A stretch of 6,595 nucleotides of DNA from contig CAUDAE010000105.1 in the NCBI GenBank assembly GCA_958447445.1, positions 1-6,595 of the forward strand, written 5' to 3'. The notes beneath the pieces are model-generated. The model made no database searches. It was not told the origin of the DNA and saw nothing but the letters and a program-made list of their open reading frames with translations. Position 1 is the first letter of the stretch. Every line of letters starts with the position of its first letter. The position numbers and the translations under genes were made by a program. This stretch comes from an uncultured Collinsella sp. GTDB lineage: Bacteria; Actinomycetota; Coriobacteriia; Coriobacteriales; Coriobacteriaceae. Of the stretch, positions 4,543 to 6,595 are shown piece after piece.

Positions 4543-6595
4543 CTAGGCCCGCGGTACGATCGGGCGGTTAACTTTGGCTAGCATATCAGAAGCGCACGAA
4601 TCGAGCGCCCAGCTCCGGAAAGCCGAGAACTCCATGCGCGAGCGCAAGCCCTCCAAATAGCGAATTGACCTGCTCAATTGCACGCGGCCGGGGTTTTCGG
4701 CCATCGCGATACGACGAGTGTCGTCAAACCCCGAAACGCGACAGAAACCAAGCTCTTCGAAGATTCCCAGGCCGCTTTCCACCGAACGCTCGTCGACCGG
4801 CGTGCGAGCATCGATGGCAAGGCACATCTGCGCGATGTCGATATCGCTCGCGCTAAAGGAATCGTCCCCCGTCTTGCCGCGGTTGGAGCGCCACATGGTC
4901 TGCAGCGCGCGATAGAGCGTGACGAGCTCGTCGCGCTCGGGCGCATAGCAGTCGAGCAGGCGCTCGTTAATGCGGGCGTCGCGCGACGAATAGAGCAGAT
5001 GGATCACGGCGGGCTGGCCATCGCGACCGGCGCGGCCGCTCATCTGGTTAAACTCAATGCCGCCAAACGGCATGTGATAGAGCACGACATGGCGGATATC
5101 GGGCAGGTTGACGCCCTCGCCAAAGGCAGATGTCGAGACGATGCAGCTGAGGCTTCCGTCTCGGAATGCTTCCTCCACGCGACGGCGATCAGAACGCGCA
5201 AGCCCCGCGTTATAGAACGCGATATGGGTTGCGCAATCGGGCACACGCTTGCGCAACGTCTTGGCGAGCGCCACGGACTGGTCGCGCGAATTGACGTAGA
5301 TGACGGTCTTTTCCCCCGTCGCCACGATTGACACCAGGCGGTTCTCGCGGCTCGCAAGATCTCGGTCATCCTCGAGCTGCAAGTTCTCGCGCACCGTCTC
5401 GTCGACCACCGTGCGGGTAATCGGTAGTACGCGGGCGAGCTCGGCCACAACCGGAGCCGTTGCGGTGGCCGTCGCAGCCATAACGACCGGGTCGCCCAAG
5501 GCTTTGAGGATATCGGGCATGTCGAGATAGGCGCTGCGGTCGCCGCCCTTGGCAAGACCGGCATGATGCGCCTCATCGATAACGACAAAACCGATGCGCC
5601 CCGAACGCGCAAAGCGGTCGCGGTGAATGGACAGGAACTCGGGCGTCGTGAGCACGATGCCGGTGCGGCCCGAAGCCAAGCCGGCAAACACGTCATCGCG
5701 CGCCGCCTCCACGGTCTCGCCGGTCAGCACGCCCACGCCAATGCCGAGCGCGGCCATCGTCGATGAGAGATGATAAGCCTGGTCGGCAACGAGCGCACGC
5801 AGCGGATAGACAAAGATGCTCGCCCGCCCACGAAGGACCGCCTCGCGCGCGGCGTGCACATGGAAGATGAGCGACTTGCCACGTCCCGTCCCCATAACGG
5901 CCAAAACGCTCTGGTGGTCGGCGAGCGCGTCGAGTGCCTCGACCTGCGCGCGATGTGGCTGGTTCGAGCCGATAAAGCTATGGATAAGCGAGCGCGTGAG
6001 CTCGGTATAGGAAAGCTGGGCGAGCGTCTCGCGCTTGCGCGACTCCAAGCGCAGGCCGGAATCCGCCGGCTGCACGCCACGACGAAGCTCGCATGCCGGA
6101 TCGTCGACGCTGGGCAGCGTGGTATCGCGGACCAGAACATCCTTGACCATGAGCTTGGGCTTCACACGACCCTGCCAATGCTCGGCAACGGCCTCGAACA
6201 CCAAGTCGACAGCGCTATCGCAGTTGATGAGCTTATCGATTTGCGGCACGCGGAACATAATGGCCGGCACACTCGCGGCGCCATCGGTCGCCACAAAGCG
6301 CATGTGCTCGCCGGTCTTACCCACCACGGCGCGATCACACATCGTCACGCCCTCGGCAGCCAGCAGCGGCACCTTATTACCCTGGCCAAACGGCTCAAGG
6401 CGGGAAATCTGCTCGATGGTCTCGATATTCAATTCGGAAAGTTCGACCGTGGCGGCAACCTCGTCGGTGTCCTCAAAGTCCTCGGCGGGAAGCTCGGACA
6501 ACACGGCGGAAAGGCGACGGCGGAACTCGTCGAGCTTGGATGCCTCGATAGTCACACCCACCGCACCGGCATGTCCGCCGCGACGAATCATCAGG
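4543..6595 (-). CDS. recJ: RecJ exonuclease C-terminus fused to a RecQ-like superfamily 2 helicase (5' end outside window)
   Basis: Seen: the frame is open through the right edge, so the start is missing; 684 full codons plus a stop (TAG, 4543-4545) are visible. Residues are counted from the Met at 6591, which is internal. Residues 4-12 carry the RecJ DHHA1 signature RGGHAGAVG, and EPFGQGN (66-72) with the following ~85 residues matches the RecJ OB region. A linker (~155-190) leads to a helicase: QPHRAQ (211-216), Walker A GTGRGKS (234-240), YPLRALVADQ (262-271), DEAH (339-342), ATATAT (373-378), SAFGEGVNLP (488-497) and QMSGRAGRDG (516-525). A winged-helix-like tail of ~150 residues follows. 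Known: RecJ is a 5'-3' single-strand exonuclease and RecQ a 3'-5' helicase; the two cooperate at damaged forks. Inferred: one cytosolic polypeptide couples unwinding to digestion in recombination repair. The catalytic DHH domain should lie upstream of the window. The RecQ zinc cysteines are not seen. It ends 15 bp before rel, so the two are probably co-transcribed. Confidence 0.9.
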   Translation of the reverse strand, partial: LMIRRGGHAGAVGVTIEASKLDEFRRRLSAVLSELPAEDFEDTDEVAATVELSELNIETIEQISRLEPFGQGNKVPLLAAEGVTMCDRAVVGKTGEHMRFVATDGAASVPAIMFRVPQIDKLINCDSAVDLVFEAVAEHWQGRVKPKLMVKDVLVRDTTLPSVDDPACELRRGVQPADSGLRLESRKRETLAQLSYTELTRSLIHSFIGSNQPHRAQVEALDALADHQSVLAVMGTGRGKSLIFHVHAAREAVLRGRASIFVYPLRALVADQAYHLSSTMAALGIGVGVLTGETVEAARDDVFAGLASGRTGIVLTTPEFLSIHRDRFARSGRIGFVVIDEAHHAGLAKGGDRSAYLDMPDILKALGDPVVMAATATATAPVVAELARVLPITRTVVDETVRENLQLEDDRDLASRENRLVSIVATGEKTVIYVNSRDQSVALAKTLRKRVPDCATHIAFYNAGLARSDRRRVEEAFRDGSLSCIVSTSAFGEGVNLPDIRHVVLYHMPFGGIEFNQMSGRAGRDGQPAVIHLLYSSRDARINERLLDCYAPERDELVTLYRALQTMWRSNRGKTGDDSFSASDIDIAQMCLAIDARTPVDERSVESGLGIFEELGFCRVSGFDDTRRIAMAENPGRVQLSRSIRYLEGLRSRMEFSAFRSWALDSCASDMLAKVNRPIVPRA

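Noticed and set aside
3412..4581. Long plus-strand open frame (389 codons) opposite rel
   Set aside because: It is antisense to the conserved HD and synthetase domains. Its translation is a low-complexity Leu/Val/Gly/His-rich product typical of shadow frames.
4678..5331. Plus-strand frame opposite the helicase
   Set aside because: The opposite strand carries conserved helicase motifs V and VI over this range. The plus-strand product has no recognisable features.

Overview
The window is GC-rich with strong third-position GC bias. All four protein genes lie on the minus strand, so transcription runs from right to left. The protein sequences, the actinobacterial-length Rel (786 aa) and the RecJ-helicase fusion best fit an actinobacterium of the Coriobacteriia, with Collinsella or a close relative as my leading guess. 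That assignment is made from memory of family features, not from a search.

Layout in transcription order: (1) 6595-4543, the C-terminal part of a large fused protein. It joins the end of RecJ (DHHA1 and OB regions) to a complete RecQ-like superfamily 2 helicase; its 5' end lies outside the window. (2) 15 bp later, 4527-2167, a full-length bifunctional (p)ppGpp synthetase/hydrolase of the Rel type with intact HD, synthetase, TGS, zinc-finger and ACT regions. (3) After an 88-bp gap holding a clear hairpin, 2078-1395, a glyoxalase II-like metallo-beta-lactamase-fold hydrolase. (4) After a 194-bp gap with a probable promoter, 1200-334, a class II fructose-1,6-bisphosphate aldolase.

The recJ-rel-MBL order looks like a trimmed form of the recJ-apt-rel-dtd-MBL neighbourhood common in Gram-positive bacteria. 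The first two genes are almost certainly co-transcribed, and the third may be partly separated from them by the hairpin. The aldolase looks like its own transcription unit.

Positions 1-333, downstream of the aldolase, hold no credible gene but are full of structured repeats. There is a roughly 115-bp nearly continuous palindrome (about 211-327), a diverged direct copy of its left half (102-177), and a separate smaller inverted repeat (18-77). These repeats and the RecJ-helicase fusion are the two most interesting items. I saw no CRISPR array, tRNA, rRNA, transposase or prophage gene.
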